A stretch of 64,000 bases of DNA. It comes from Elmis aenea (Eukaryota > Arthropoda > Insecta > Coleoptera > Elmidae). The stretch lies in the NCBI GenBank assembly GCA_947652605.1, contig OX393579.1:47250970-47314969 (forward strand), written 5' to 3'. Every line of letters begins with the position of its first letter. The first letter of the stretch is position 1. The notes below the pieces were generated by a model that saw only the letters and a list, made by a program, of their open reading frames with translations, searched no databases and was not told where the DNA came from. Shown in pieces: positions 52,433-64,000 of the stretch. The translations under genes were made by a program, and so were the position numbers.

Positions 52433-55125
52433 GTTGCACAGAACTTGTTACAAACTCAAGAAAATACTGTTCGAATAGTATTAATGTATGTTATTAGTTT
52501 TAAACTGAAGTCTGTATGATTCCATTAATTAAAATAGGTAAGGTTTTGTCAAACCTAAAAATAAAATTTACAAAATAGTGCATGTAGGTACCTCCTAATA
52601 TGTTAAAAAAATATCTTTAGTGTTGGTTCTATTTGGGTCAGTGCATTATAATTTTGTTCAAAATTATTACTTATGAGCTTTGAAAAAAACAGGTGTTTTT
52701 GAGCACAGAAATTTAAGCTTTAGCTAACAGTACACACAAAGTTTCTACTAAAAGCACTGTTAATTTTTAACTGAGCTTTTTGCAACCGACCTAATTGTCT
52801 TTTTGTAACTCTCTTTACTTTGTGCAAAACATATTTTTGAAACTATTTTCAATACCTTTATATACAAATAGGTGATACATTTTAAATCGAATACACCATC
52901 TTTAGTAGGCACATTTATACTAGCGTTATATTTACGTCGTTAAAGTTTAAAGGCCTAAAAAACTGTATTTAAAATTCCACAACTTTACAACTCGAGTAAA
53001 CGGAAAAAAAAACGTTATTTACGATTGCACCGTTGTACTAATTCCTGGGAAACGACCAACAAATAAGCAAACAAACAAAGAATAGGTTGAATTATTAAAA
53101 CAGCAAGTTAATAATTAATAGGAGCTGCTCGAGAATTCAATGCACAGCAAACAGAAAAATATACTACAGTTTCCCGGACACGGTATTAAAATTTATTCAG
53201 TTGTGAAATTTTTATTCTCTATAACAGTATATCTGCAACAAAGTAGGCAAAGCGGTTTCATAAATGTCCGGTAAAAAGTTTCACTGCAGTGAAATGACTG
53301 GAATGTTTATTTTATTTAAGAGTATAAGTTAAATCGAAATGAAATTTTCATAGTACATATATTGTTTGAGTTGTCTATATGTATTTAAAGTTTAGGTTTG
53401 ATTTTAGACTACAATAAGGTTATTTCAAAAATATGTCTTCAAAAAACTAATACGATAGCTGCACTTATACGTTAAATTCTCCATAATGACGTCACGTTTT
53501 GTCGTTATGACAGCGGATAAAAAGGTACCTAACTAAATATCCACTTGCATTTTTGCATGTAACTTTTGTTACCATGCAACCGACTTATGACTAAAAGATT
53601 TTTGACGTTTTGTTAGTTATTATTTGAAGGTTATAATTTATTCGTGCAGTTATCGTACCGAATTACACTCGAGCTTTGTTTTTATCCTGGACAAACTTGC
53701 TTTCACTAAACTCAAGTTTATTTGCTATTTTAGGCAACTCTTGACTCGACAACTTTCAAAGATAAAACAACGAGTCCGTAAAATATACGGAAAATTACTT
53801 TCGATTTCTTCATTTCCTGGCAAAAATTTTTGCAAAAACTTGTGAACAACAAGCAATCTTAAAGTAGGATCTATTTTGAGCTTTCAAGTTTTCAATGAAT
53901 CTATAAAGCATCCCATATAGCAGTTACAAAACGTGAAAATCAAGACAGCCAGCTGCTTTAAGACGGACCATCTGATCCTGTTAATTAATTAATCACGAAA
54001 TACGGATAGGGAATAATAAATAAGAAACCCTATATATACACCTTGAATATACAATGAACGCGTAATGAATTACCAGTACAGAAATTACGATGAGGGAGAG
54101 TTATATTAAGATAGTTTTCTCGTGAAAGTTATGATGAAGTGTAACTTTCCAACGTAGTTGCAATAAATTTTATTGCTTATGTCAAAATTCGTAAACAAGG
54201 CTATATTTACAGCTCCTTTGAGAATCTATTTCGTAGAAATTAACCTAGAAGGTTGACTTATTACGTAATTTGTTCATTTTAGCTCTAGGAGAGTGGCAGG
54301 AATTTCTATTAAATGTGTGTGTCTTAGCGTAAAAGCCCTGTACAGGTAAATTGGTTACAAATATTCGCGTATGAGGTACCTCGCAAGAAATTGTATGTTG
54401 TCATAATTGCTCTCTGCAATTAACTTAATTTGATGAATTTTAGGGCCACGTTGATTAAATTAGGAAACTTAAAAGTAATGATAATGGAATTGTAATTATT
54501 AGGAGAGTTAAGAATTGCTTCTTAAATTTATTTGGAAGTGTGTGTATTTAAAGGTACCAGTAAATATGTTGCTAAGCGTGTTTTACCTTGTTGATGGTTT
54601 GTTTAATGAGCTTACTGGTAAGCATGGTGGTTCGCTTTACTATAACATAACTCTCACTTCTAAGTACTCGGTTTTCCACAAGTGTCTGTTTATAAAACCC
54701 TTGACTGTCGTTTCCTTGGAGATGAATTCACGGCATTTCTTTAAGGGCGGTATTTTTGGCGACGACCATTTCTTTAGGTAGATCTGGTTGCACTTCTCAG
54801 ATTGCTCAATTTGTGCCAATTTAAGTTCAAATATTCAAATTTGATGAACAAAAACTTTATTTTTAATAAACGTAGGTATCAGCTTAACGCCAAATTGGAG
54901 GAATCCAAACAAAAGTCTTAAGAATTTTTAAAATCCAATCGGATCACAATTATCTGCTATATTTTTGCTAATCTATGCTCACATTTTTATGTAATCTACC
55001 TACAAACTACCTTCAACAAACTAACACATACACTTAATACAACTTTTCTTTAGTTGCCGTATTCCATCAAGAAAAAATTCTTCGCACAATAAGCATCAAC
55101 AGCTATCTTTAGCTCATTATTGGCC
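52433..55125. other. Gene-free stretch
   Basis: No recognised coding region. The open frames at 53624-53845 and 54515-54781 (+) have no ATG-supported start, domain or splice context. No long inverted repeat was seen. Confidence 0.35.
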
Positions 55126-55857
55126 GTAAATGTTTAAACTTTTTTTTTAAATGTCCGAACAGATACAAGTTGCAGGGGTCAGTGGTGCTAACTTAAGGCT
55201 GTAAGATGGAAGACTCAGCTCAGTAAATCCACGTTCTCGAATTACAGCCTAAACATTGCGTCCTTTAATGACCTTGCAATTGTCGTGCAAAAGCAAATAT
55301 TTTTTGCCGTCTTGATGAAGGCTGTTTTAATATCAACGCCTCTTCTAAACTTTGAATCGACTTCAAATAAACCTCTTAATTGATTGCAGTGCTTTTTTTA
55401 TATATTCAATAAGCAGAACTCCGTCGCCGTCCCAAAAAATGGATGCCATTAGTTTCGGCCGAAGACTATGATTTGGCTTCTTTGCGGGAGGCAACCTTTT
55501 GTGAACCCACTGCACAGATTCTTTTTTGGTAGTAGGATCCCAGTGACTCTCAAGTCTCATGAAAAAAGCTCTTTAGACCTGTGAAGCTATAGAACTTTCT
55601 TGGGAAATTTCTTTTCTAACAAGTTTTTGCTACGGCGTAAGGAGCCTTGAAATCCAACGCGTAGACACTTTCTTCATACTCAAACTTTGGTGAAAAACTT
55701 TCCAAACAGTTGTATCGGATACCCCAATTTCCCTGGCTATGAAAGATAACTTCATCCGCCGATCTGACAGCAGCAAATTTCTAATTTTATTTCTGTGTCT
55801 TCAGTTCTTTCCTCAAGTGGTCGACCTGATTTTGAATAATCCCTAGCCTGAACCCAG
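55126..55857 (-). pseudogene. mariner transposase remnant
   Basis: Minus-strand codons spread over several frames give, in order, GRPLEERTED, then SDRRMKLSFIAREIG with VSDTTVWKVFHQSLSMKK (helix-turn-helix part), and a TRWISRLLTP-like linker. Next comes the frame 55560-55363 with HWDPTTKKESVQWVHKRLPP and LMASIFWDGDGVLLIEY (around the first catalytic D). It ends HDNCKVI...RERGFTELSLPSYSLKLAPL (second D block HDN, third D position changed). This is a nearly complete but heavily decayed mariner transposase. A 0.5-kb foldback element adjoins its 5' side. Confidence 0.8.
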
Positions 55858-56367
55858 CGTCGGATACATTTCAGCAGTATTGCTTTTGGGATATTTTCAT
55901 CCAGAGGGGTGCAACAACCCCTAATTATTTTATTTATATGTAAAGTGGCATATTGTTGGAAAGCTCATTTAGAGATGAATACAATGCATATCTTATTTTC
56001 GAAAAATTCCAAAATAAAGATAGGTTTAAAGTTTAACACTATTTAATGTAAAGGTTGTTTACAATGTGCACAATTTCAATCTGTAAGCGTTCATTTGTGC
56101 ATTTCTTATCACAGTTAAACAACTTTTTGTCGTAACTTTTTGTTACGACCTTTTAGCAGTTAAAAATCTTGCCTCTTTTTATTTTGTTAACACCTAACCT
56201 CTTGGAATTTTTCGAAAATAAAACATGCATTGTATTCCTCTCTAAATGAGCTTTCCAACGATATGCCACTCGACACATACTTACATTTAAAAAAAAAATA
56301 TTAGGGGTTGTTGCACCCCTCTGGATGAAGATATCCCAAAAGCAATACCGCTGAAATGTATCCGGCG
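55858..56367. mobile_element. Foldback element with ~170-bp arms
   Basis: GTCGGATACATTTCAGCAGT at the left against CCGCTGAAATGTATCCGGCG at the right; the inverted match runs inward through GCTTTTGGGATAT and GGGGTGCAACAACCCCT. A further inverted pair (AAAGCTCATTTAGAGA / TCTCTAAATGAGCTTT) lies deeper. It borders the mariner remnant. No coding content. Confidence 0.7.
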
Positions 56368-58030
56368 AAAAACTAAAATCGACGTGTTTTCGCAGGTTTT
56401 ACCGATATACTGTATTCCCAAGTTACAGAATTTATTCCAGTTAAAGTTATAACCCTGTATAGATGTACAATTCAGCGTTCAGTAATGAATTCTGGTAAAC
56501 TAATCGCATTTAATACAGATTATGTATTTTTTTAAAGTAAGTTTTATTTAAAAAATGTTAAAAACCCGGTTTTTAATTATTTTATTTATTATATTATACA
56601 TATATATTTATTGATAGAAAGCAGCGATAACTTGGTTTTTAATATAAAAGAGATTCCAAGGGAAAGTTTATCTATCTAGCTGTGAAGATGACGATTTGCC
56701 GGCTTTAGGAGATGAACATTTAAGACCTTTTTGTAACTGTCCATTTTCTTTGGTGGATTATTCTGTAAGCATAGCGAAAGTTACTTATTTAAAAAAAAAT
56801 ATGTGTAAAATGTATCAATAATATTTTTTCCAAGAAAAGTGTATGACAAAAGTGTGGCAATACGTCTTATGGGCCGGCAAAAACGATATCTTTCATAGAC
56901 CAAGAAACAAATCACTGTCATCAACTTTAATTAACTTAAAAGCAGTTTAGTTTAAGTAAAACAATAAATACAGTACATTATTCAACACTTAAACTAACTG
57001 CAAAAATTTTACGAGTGGATAACAAACTTCAGAAAACTATTCTGGAACTTTATCCCACAAGTAGTGGTAAATTAAATTAGGTTTTAAAACTTATCTGTAA
57101 TCTTTAATGGCCCGGTAAAATTGGAAAAATTTTGGAAATTAATTTAGAATTATTATATGACAGAGGGCATTACCCTCTCCCTAACTAGCGATTACTAGCA
57201 GTGGGCTTCGCTCATATATCAAAAGTGTAGTCGACTGGCAACGCGAAATTGCGCGTTAGCATCGCGTAGAAGAAAAATGTGGATGTTGAAATAAAAAATT
57301 ACGGATTTTCGTCTAACGTAGCTGGAAAACAAGTAATGTTTTAGTTTTTTTTTCAAATAAAAATAGCTGGAATTAAGAATATCTCGCGAAACCAAAAACA
57401 AGAAATAATTATGTTTACGGGCTACGAGCAAAGTAAATTCTTTATGGGGGTTTTTCTAAATTGGAAAGATTAACACACAGTAACAGGCAAAATAAAATTT
57501 TATGTGACACTGCAACTTACTCAGTATAATTTGTGCCGACACAGGAGATTTCAGATGACCGTTAACTTGCAGTAAAATAAATCTACATAAAGCTCTAAAC
57601 TCTTGTTACAAAGTTTTAAAGTTCATTTCAAACTAAAACTATACTTTGAATACTGTGTAGTAGCAAATTGTCTGATAGTAGACCATTTATAACAGCAATT
57701 GTTATTCATAAGCTGCACAACTGCGCCGTTTATGCAAACGAATGTATCTGAAAAGATTATTAAAAGATGAACGAAGATTTCTTCAAAGTTTTCTAATTTG
57801 AAACGGCGATGAAAATGTCTTGAGACTACGGAATTTTTAAATAGCTCAGCTCTTTTTGGTGCAATGTAAGGGTATGCAGTACTTTAAATATTTAGTTCAA
57901 GTTTTGTTGTAAAAGTTGCAGGTACATTTTTTTTTAACTAGCTTGCTAAGTCATAATCAAAATAGGAATTTGTGAATCGTCTTATTTATTGATTGTAAAA
58001 TATTTGCATAACTTAAGTGGTTTATTTGTA
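56368..58030. other. Gene-free stretch
   Basis: A lone transposon end (TTATAACCCTGTATAG) lies near 56445-56460. Otherwise no gene or repeat is recognised. Confidence 0.4.
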
Positions 58031-59204
58031 CACAATACGGCGTGTCCACTTTAAAGTGAAGTACATGGGTATCTCGGTAACTGTTAGAAATACAAAATAG
58101 GTTAAGAGAGGAAAAAGTTGCGCAATTACATGCGTAACAATAATCCAGTTTTACATTTTCAATAATTCATCCTGTTACGTAGTACCATAATGAAAACGAA
58201 AAATGTACATTTTCTTAGAACCTCCATCTTACCTTTATTTGAAAAGATTTGTGCGCCAAATTTTCAGGATCGGAGAAGTAACTAATAGGGATTTTAAAAA
58301 CGACATTAAAAAAAGTTTAGGCCTACTATGTTTCGCGCGGTAATACCTAACTTTTGTTTTTCTTATGGACGTCATATTGGAATTTTGCATTTTTCAATTC
58401 TTCATAACAAATGCTTTTCAACCATGTAAAGCATCGGTATGTTTAAACTAGGGAAAATATGAAAATTTGCAAAATTAAGGTTTCACCACAGTGGTCTTTA
58501 CCTTCAAAATAAATTTTTTAACTTAATACGTCTTTCGGTGGTTATTAAGATCTGAATATCTCCTTGAAACTTTGTTGAACTATTCTTAATATTGTTGTTT
58601 TGTTATACGATTTATCCTTTCATGGAGGCAAAATTCTTTGGAAAGTGGCAACAAAATTTGGGTCATTGAAATATTTAATGAAGAATAAAAAGCATAAAAA
58701 AAGTTTTGAATGAATTAAAGCATTAGTTTAAGAAACTTTATGAAAAATTGTAGTAAAAGATAAAAATGTTTCATTATGATCGACGTTTTATGGAAATTTA
58801 AATGTCAATTTTTGCTGTTGACGTACTTGAAAAGAAAATATGGAAATTTATAGTTTTATTTGGCATTGGTTAGTATTTTGTTTAGAATGCGAAAATTTTC
58901 TGTAGTGTCAAAATTGATTTATATTTATTCTAGAAAGTCTTTGGATTTCAAAATTAAGGAGCCGAAGGTACTGATTGCATACAAATAATTGTATGGCAAA
59001 TAAGGATTAAATACACATTTTAGAGAAATTTATTACTTAACCGAAAAAATATTCTAAAAATATTTGTTAATAAGTGAACAATGTTAATGCATTCCTAACA
59101 TATTTATTAATAGCGATTGTTTTAATTAAATCCCTTTAATAGTAATTTCATACGGTTTACTCACCTGCTTCCAAGGAAAAAGGGACAAAGACAATTATTT
59201 ACTA
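58031..59204. other. Partial inverted-repeat element arm and AT-rich DNA
   Basis: At 58038-58130 CGGCGTGTCCACTTTAAAG is followed by GGTATCTCGGTAACTGTTAG and GGTTAAGAGAGGAAAAAGTTG. This is the same layout as the terminal modules of other families (35520, 61697, 63486). No matching inverted partner was found, so this is an arm or solo end. No gene recognised. Confidence 0.4.
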
Positions 59205-59680
59205 TGCCGATTAGGATTTGTTTTAAACTAAATATTTGTTTTTGCCATCTTTAACAACAATTGTTTTAAAAAAGTGCCAAGTGTTATACATTTTCGAATT
59301 CAGAATAAAATGCTCTACAAATTGGCGTTAAAATCAGATATAGCGTCCATAAGAAAAACTTGACCTGATGATGGTTTTAAAAAAACGAAACGTCGCACGG
59401 AAAATATAATTGGGTATTCTGATTCCTTGCAAAATGTTTTTACAAAAATGAAATTTGACATCAAATGAAAAAGTTACGGGCAAAAAACAAAAATCCACTT
59501 TTTTACTTTTTTTCCTATATCTCAAAAACTAAAAGAGCTAAATAAGTTCTGTTTGCATCAAATTATTAGGCACCTGATTATACAACTTTGCCCTAATTTA
59601 ACCGAAGGCGTAACTCTTACCGTTTACGAGATCCCCATAGTGGCCCTCGAAAAACGAGAACGCTGTATATATAAAGGAGA
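59205..59680 (-). mobile_element. Solo arm of an inverted-repeat element family (…GCTGTATA end)
   Basis: Read in reverse, TATACAGCGTTCTCGTTTTT, CACTATGGGGATCTCGTAAACG and AACCATCATCAGGTCAAG match, over about 470 bp, the sequence at 63486-64000. The outer end is at 59680 on this strand; no second arm is found to the left. The 60-codon frames here are not genes. Confidence 0.65.
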
Positions 59681-60940
59681 ATATTGGAATATATCCCTTC
59701 AAAAATATTTGAAAAGAGCTTCATTTACATTGTAAATTACTTTTTTTTTTTTAGAAATACATTAATCACAATTATAATAGGCAACATATCTACCAATTAA
59801 ATTGTGCACGAAGTCATTCATTTTACTATAGCGCCTGATGGAGGGTTAAACCAGATGATAATTATACATTTTTGTGTGACAGTTACGACTAATAATGCTT
59901 TTCATCACCAAGGAAATTTGCCGCTTATATTACTCGTCTGAGGTTAAGCCGTAAACGCTAAGACAGTTGGTGTCTGTTACTGAGAATTCATTAGACATTT
60001 ACTTCTTGAATAACTCAGTAACTTTACCCTGTTTCGATATTTACCTCTTTACTTAACTTTTACACCTTTAGCTAACTTTAGCTAACAGAATTATTTTTAA
60101 CCCTCGAGCGGGCGCGTGGCGTACTTTGTCCCTAGCACCTTTAAAAACAAATAACCTTTGTGCTGGATAGTATTATTGGTTTATGTTTTATCAATATGAT
60201 CTCTAATTTTTTACAAATACAATTTATAATGATGGTTCTTCATATAGCAATGATTATATTTCCAATAATAGATGTAAAATGTTCAGTATTTTTATCTCAA
60301 TGAAATTTTTCAGCATTACATGTTTGACAGATATGTATGGGTTTGAAACAAATTTTTGCAAGAAAATTTATTTCAAGAATCGCACTTAATTGTTGTGTTC
60401 ATATTTTTTTAAATAGAATTGAAATAAAGTATCCACAGATCCTAGAGTTACAACAACGTACTTAAATGGATGTCAAAATAACACTGAAGGAATAAATTTT
60501 ATACTCCAGCGCGCCCGTTCGAGGGTTAACCATTTGATTATAGATGTCAGGTAGGGACATTAAGGACCCTAATTCCATGTAATACGTAGTACTTTTTTTC
60601 ACGTATTGTAGGCCCTCGTAGGCATTTATTAAATACAGTTTTAAGAATATGTTGTCTATGAATTAATATAATTATACTTACTTCGATTAAACCCTTAATT
60701 GTGGCGAGGTACTTGTTCGCGAAGTTTAAAAACTACTTTTTCAAAGCAAATGTAACGGTCCAATATAGAGTGCAGAAACTCCTGCGTATTGGTGTAGTTA
60801 TGGGGGGACTAGGGGGGCTAAACCCCCCTGAGCCTACCATTGCCTGGTTTAATCGAATGACTCAAAAAAAAGTAAATAATTTGTTAATTATGAAACTAAA
60901 AAAACTTAATCCCAAAGAAATTGTTGCTCAATTTACTCAG
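59681..60940. other. No gene recognised; one G-run element fragment
   Basis: GTTATGGGGGGACTAGGGGG and GCTAAACCCCCCTGAGCCTA (60797-60836) form a short G/C-run inverted pair similar in style to the hAT MITE at 25203. The 83-codon frame 60701-60952 reads through it and is not supported as a gene. Confidence 0.35.
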
Positions 60941-61375
60941 CTGGAATGTTGAGCCCAGATTTTTTTGAAGATCAGATAAGAAATGCAGTAGTTGTTAATA
61001 GTGAATGTTACAAACATTCTTAAACGATGCCATTGGCCAACTCCGGTTGCCAATAGACGATATATGGTATCAGCAACACAGTGCGAGGCTTCTTTTGTAT
61101 CAAATTGGTTTATGGGAGTTTTGAGAGGGATCTTACCGGGTCGTCTGATCTCTCTACGTCGAGATCAGTTGTGTTCTCCGCGCTCCCCAGATTTGTTAGC
61201 TTTGGATTATTTCTTGTTGGGTCATGTCAAATCTTAAGTGTACCAGAATCGACCAGAAACCCTGGAAGACTTAAAACGTAACATTCGACATGTAATTACA
61301 GAAATTTCGCCAGAAGTGTCAGCGTATTATGCGCTCAATATTGCGTCGCTCTGAGTTACTTATCGTACGAAACGG
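60941..61375 (+). pseudogene. mariner-type transposase C-terminal half (frameshifted)
   Basis: Plus-strand frames read FFEDQIRNAVVVNSECY, then a broken MP-ANSGCQ segment, VSNTVRGFF-like sequence at the position of QQDGATxH, and RSPDLLALDYFLLGHVKS (the third catalytic block; D retained in SPDL). The end reads PETLEDLKRNIRHVITEISP. At least three frameshifts separate these blocks (frames at 60992-61237 and 61081-61281). This is the C-terminal half of a Tc1/mariner-type transposase, of a different subfamily from the remnant at 55126-55857. Confidence 0.75.
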
Positions 61376-61696
61376 ATGTCATCTGGTTGATATAATTTTT
61401 AAGTTTTAAGTTTTTAACTAGGCTGATATAAAACTTGACAATGCATTCTTTAATGTGCAATAAAAATTTAGTTTTTAACTTATTTCGTTTTATAATAATT
61501 GCTAATTAAAATTGGCTCACTCTTAATTTGTGACCCTTTAGTTTATAAAGCATTATAATTTAAATTTTCTATGCATTAATTTTTTCTGTTTCTTCACTAA
61601 TGAAACATCTCTTATTTCAAAATTATAATGATTACATTTTTCTTGCAATTAAAATGTAATTAGTACACACTTAAACAATATTAGAATTGGGCTATA
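61376..61696. other. AT-rich spacer
   Basis: No feature recognised. Confidence 0.4.
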
Positions 61697-63208
61697 CAGG
61701 GTGGTGCTTTTTTCGATGCTCACCATTACTATCTTGGAAACGGTAAGAGATACAAGTTCGGTTAAATTAGAGAAAAGTTGCACATTTTTATGGCGATTAA
61801 GAATCTGAAAAGAAATCCTGGATATTTTGATTCGTTTTTGATTTATTACAAAAAAACTGAAAAATGTGATTTTAGAAAAATATTATTATCTTCCCTACCA
61901 TTGACGCTATTTCATTTAAACTTGGTAACTTTATGTTTTTGACCGTCCTGGGTTTGATGACATCAACAGAAATTTTCGAAGCCTTCTAGATTTCAAGTTG
62001 CGATAGTCAACTTTTTTATTTCTCATGGCCGCCATATTGGATTTTTACACCATCAGACAGACAAAAAAATTAGCTTTTCAGATTGGTAACCAACATACCT
62101 TTTTTCTTTCAAAAAACTTGTTAAAACTTGAAAATTTGAGTAAATAATTCATAAAATCGAGAATGCTCTGAAAAACAATTGAAACTATGATATAAATAAA
62201 AGCTACAGAACATTTTATTGGTCTAATGAACGAAATTCAGATTGTTGGAAACATATTTAGAAGATATGTTAGGCGAATTGCCATTATTAACAATTCAAAA
62301 TCATCAGTAGTTTCAGCAAAAAGGAGCTGGTCCTCACAACGCCCGCATTGTAAAAGGATGTTAATTTAGATGTACGCTTTCAAAATTCATGACTTGGTAC
62401 GTTTGGTCCTGTTCATTGGCCTCCGCGATCGCCATGTTTAACGCCTATGTATTACTTTTACTTTGATGTTGTTTATGCAACCCTAACGGAAAATATTGAA
62501 CATCTTCGCCGTAAAATCCAAAATGCTTTCGACTCTATTTCGAGACAAACTATCCTAAAGGCAGTGGACGAAATAAAATTGAGGACTAACCACTACATCA
62601 TACATCACGGCGAGCACTTTAAACAATTTAAATAATTATTTATCTGGTGTTTTAAATTTATTGTCATTTCGTTATTTTATTAGACCTATAAAATGTTGCG
62701 TCACTTTTATTTATATTATAATTTCAATTGTTTTTCAGAACATTCGCGATTTCATAGATTATTTATACAAATTTTCAAATTTCAACAAGTTTTTTGAAAG
62801 AAAGAAGGTATGTTGGTTACCAATCAGAAAAGCTAATTTTTTTGTCTGTCTGATGGTGTGAAAATCCAATATGGCGGCCATAAGAAATAAAAAAGTTGAC
62901 TATCGCAACTTGAAATCTAGAAGGCTTAGAAAATTTCTGTTGACGTCATCAAACCCAGGACGGTCAAAAACATAAAGTAACCAAGTTAAATGAAATAGCG
63001 TCAATGGTAGGAAAGATAATCATATTTTTCTAAAATCACATTTTTCAGTTTTTTTGTAATAAATCAAAAACGAATCAAAATATCAAGGATTTCTTTTCAG
63101 ATTCTTAATCGCCATAAAAATGTGAAACTTTTCTCTAATTTAACCGACCTTGTATCTCTTACCGTTTTCAATATAGCAATGGTGAGCATCGAAAAAAGCA
63201 CCACCCTG
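61697..63208 (+). mobile_element. Long-inverted-repeat element, copy 2, complete with TA flanks
   Basis: CAGGGTGGTGCTTTTTTCGA at the left and TCGAAAAAAGCACCACCCTG at the right are perfect inverted ends, each bordered by TA. Arms of about 540 bp (to about 62220 and from about 62660) are near-identical, and the single-copy centre encodes a transposase fragment on the plus strand. It is the same family as 35520-37043, and better preserved. Confidence 0.9.
62310..62635 (+). pseudogene. Tc1/mariner-type transposase C-terminal fragment
   Basis: The plus strand reads KGAGPHNARIVK, then after frame changes GPVHWPPRS, and the open frame 62447-62635 with FDVVYATLTENIEHLRRKIQ, NAFDSISRQTILKAVDE and IIHHGEHFKQF. 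The block order matches the end of an IS630/Tc1/mariner transposase (QQDGAPPHNA ... WPPRSPDLTPMD ... CIxxxGxHFEHL), with degraded catalytic positions. Compared with the copy at 35876-36460, each has different mutations, so they decayed independently. Confidence 0.75.
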
Positions 63209-63356
63209 TATAAGATAACAATAAATAATTATTAAACTAGGATACCTACAACTAGATATTTATTTTTACTAGTTTTTACTAGTTATTGACTATATTTTTT
63301 GTCACTCTTTAACCGTATGATTTTTAAACAAAATTATTATTATTATTTTTTAAATA

Positions 63357-63484
63357 ACCCTTATCGAGTTAATGACATGCAATCTGGTCTTTGAGACCAA
63401 TAAACAGTTTAATTCTAGCCTAAATTATTAAAGTTCAAACTTATTCTAAGGTTTACCCAATGGTAGTCCTTAGTTTGCTAATAT
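63357..63484 (+). repeat. Second copy of a ~130-bp dispersed repeat
   Basis: Matches 5670-5800 in the same orientation: CTGGTCTTTGAGACCAAT, TTCTAGCCTAAATTA and GGTAGTCCTTAGTTTG. It is cut at 63484 by the end of the transposon that follows, whereas the first copy continues, giving an approximate empty site. Confidence 0.6.
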
Positions 63485-63485
63485 A

Positions 63486-64000
63486 CAGGGTTCTCGTTTT
63501 TTGCGGCTCACTATGGGGATCTCGTAAACGGTAAGAGTTACGACTTCGGTTAAATTGGGGCAAAGTTGTATATTCAGGTGCTTAATAATTTGACGCAAAC
63601 AGAACTTATTTATCTTTTTTAGTTTTTGAGATATAGGGAAAAAAGTAAAAAAGTGGATTTTTGTTTTTTGCCCGTAACTTTTTCATTTGATGTCGAAATT
63701 CATTTCTGTTAAAACTTTTTCATGACCACTTTTTGCAAGGAATCAAAATCCCCAATTATATTTTCCATGCGACGTTTCGTTTTTTTAAAACCATCATCAG
63801 GTCAATTTTTTCTTATGGACGCTATTTCTGATTTTAACGCCAGTTTGTAGAGAATTTTATTCTGAATTCGAAAATGTATAACACTTGGCACTTTTTTGAT
63901 ACCATTGTTGTTAAAAATGGCTAAAACAAATATTTTATTTAAAAAATGCAGCGTATGAGTGACTTGAATTTTAAAGTGTTTTAAGCCTTCTTTATGCAGT
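63486..64000 (+). mobile_element. Inverted-repeat element arm running off the window
   Basis: Starts TA-CAGGGTTCTCGTTTTTTGC, then GGATCTCGTAAACGGTAAGAG and CGGTTAAATTGGGGCAAAG. It matches the solo arm at 59205-59680 in the opposite orientation over about 470 bp. The other end lies beyond the window. Confidence 0.65.

Noticed and set aside
62661..62861. 66-codon frame following the transposase stub
   Set aside because: It lies in the right inverted arm and is the mirror of sequence in the left arm.

Overview
This is an AT-rich, repeat-dominated stretch of an animal nuclear genome, most likely an insect. The evidence is the class of transposons present: APE-type non-LTR retrotransposons, hAT, Tc1/mariner and Harbinger-like elements with many 'TACAGGGTG' inverted-repeat derivatives. 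There are also CCTAA/CCTGA telomere-like motifs. A beetle is plausible, but that is inference. No bacterial operon, tRNA, rRNA or CRISPR array was recognised, and host gene content is very low.

Layout. 1-9 kb: a GC-rich foldback element (641-778), a 2.2-kb long-inverted-repeat element (2625-4838) sitting inside a decayed LINE, a Jockey-type LINE tail (5888-6330), and a second LINE remnant interrupted by a 0.6-kb element with minisatellite ends (8150-8757). 9.9-11.7 kb: a hAT transposon with a broken transposase C-terminus. 15.1-18.2 kb: the best host-gene candidate, a two-exon gene for a putative 102-residue secreted protein with TATA box, signal peptide, 2.7-kb intron and polyadenylation signal. 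19.8-31 kb: a graveyard of LINE tails and RT fragments, a small hAT with an exact 8-bp target duplication and a BED-finger reading frame (22597-23309), and more inverted-repeat elements. 32-39 kb: long-inverted-repeat elements with nested insertions and a 1.6-kb hAT-like element with an exact 8-bp duplication. 40.6-45.4 kb: the centrepiece, a 4.2-kb LINE with both ORFs open (269 and 1028 residues), a 12-bp target duplication, and an insertion site inside a four-copy 154-bp tandem repeat. 45.9-64 kb: further inverted-repeat elements, a 150-bp near-perfect palindrome, a Harbinger-like element with TTA duplication, and mariner transposase remnants.

The main biological theme is transposon dynamics. 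Several sequence-distinct long-inverted-repeat families carry the same kind of fragment at their centre, the C-terminal end of a Tc1/mariner-type transposase. Several families also share an internal module about 30-50 bp from the terminus. This suggests they arose repeatedly by inverted duplication of one end of related autonomous elements. Nested insertions allow a partial chronology.
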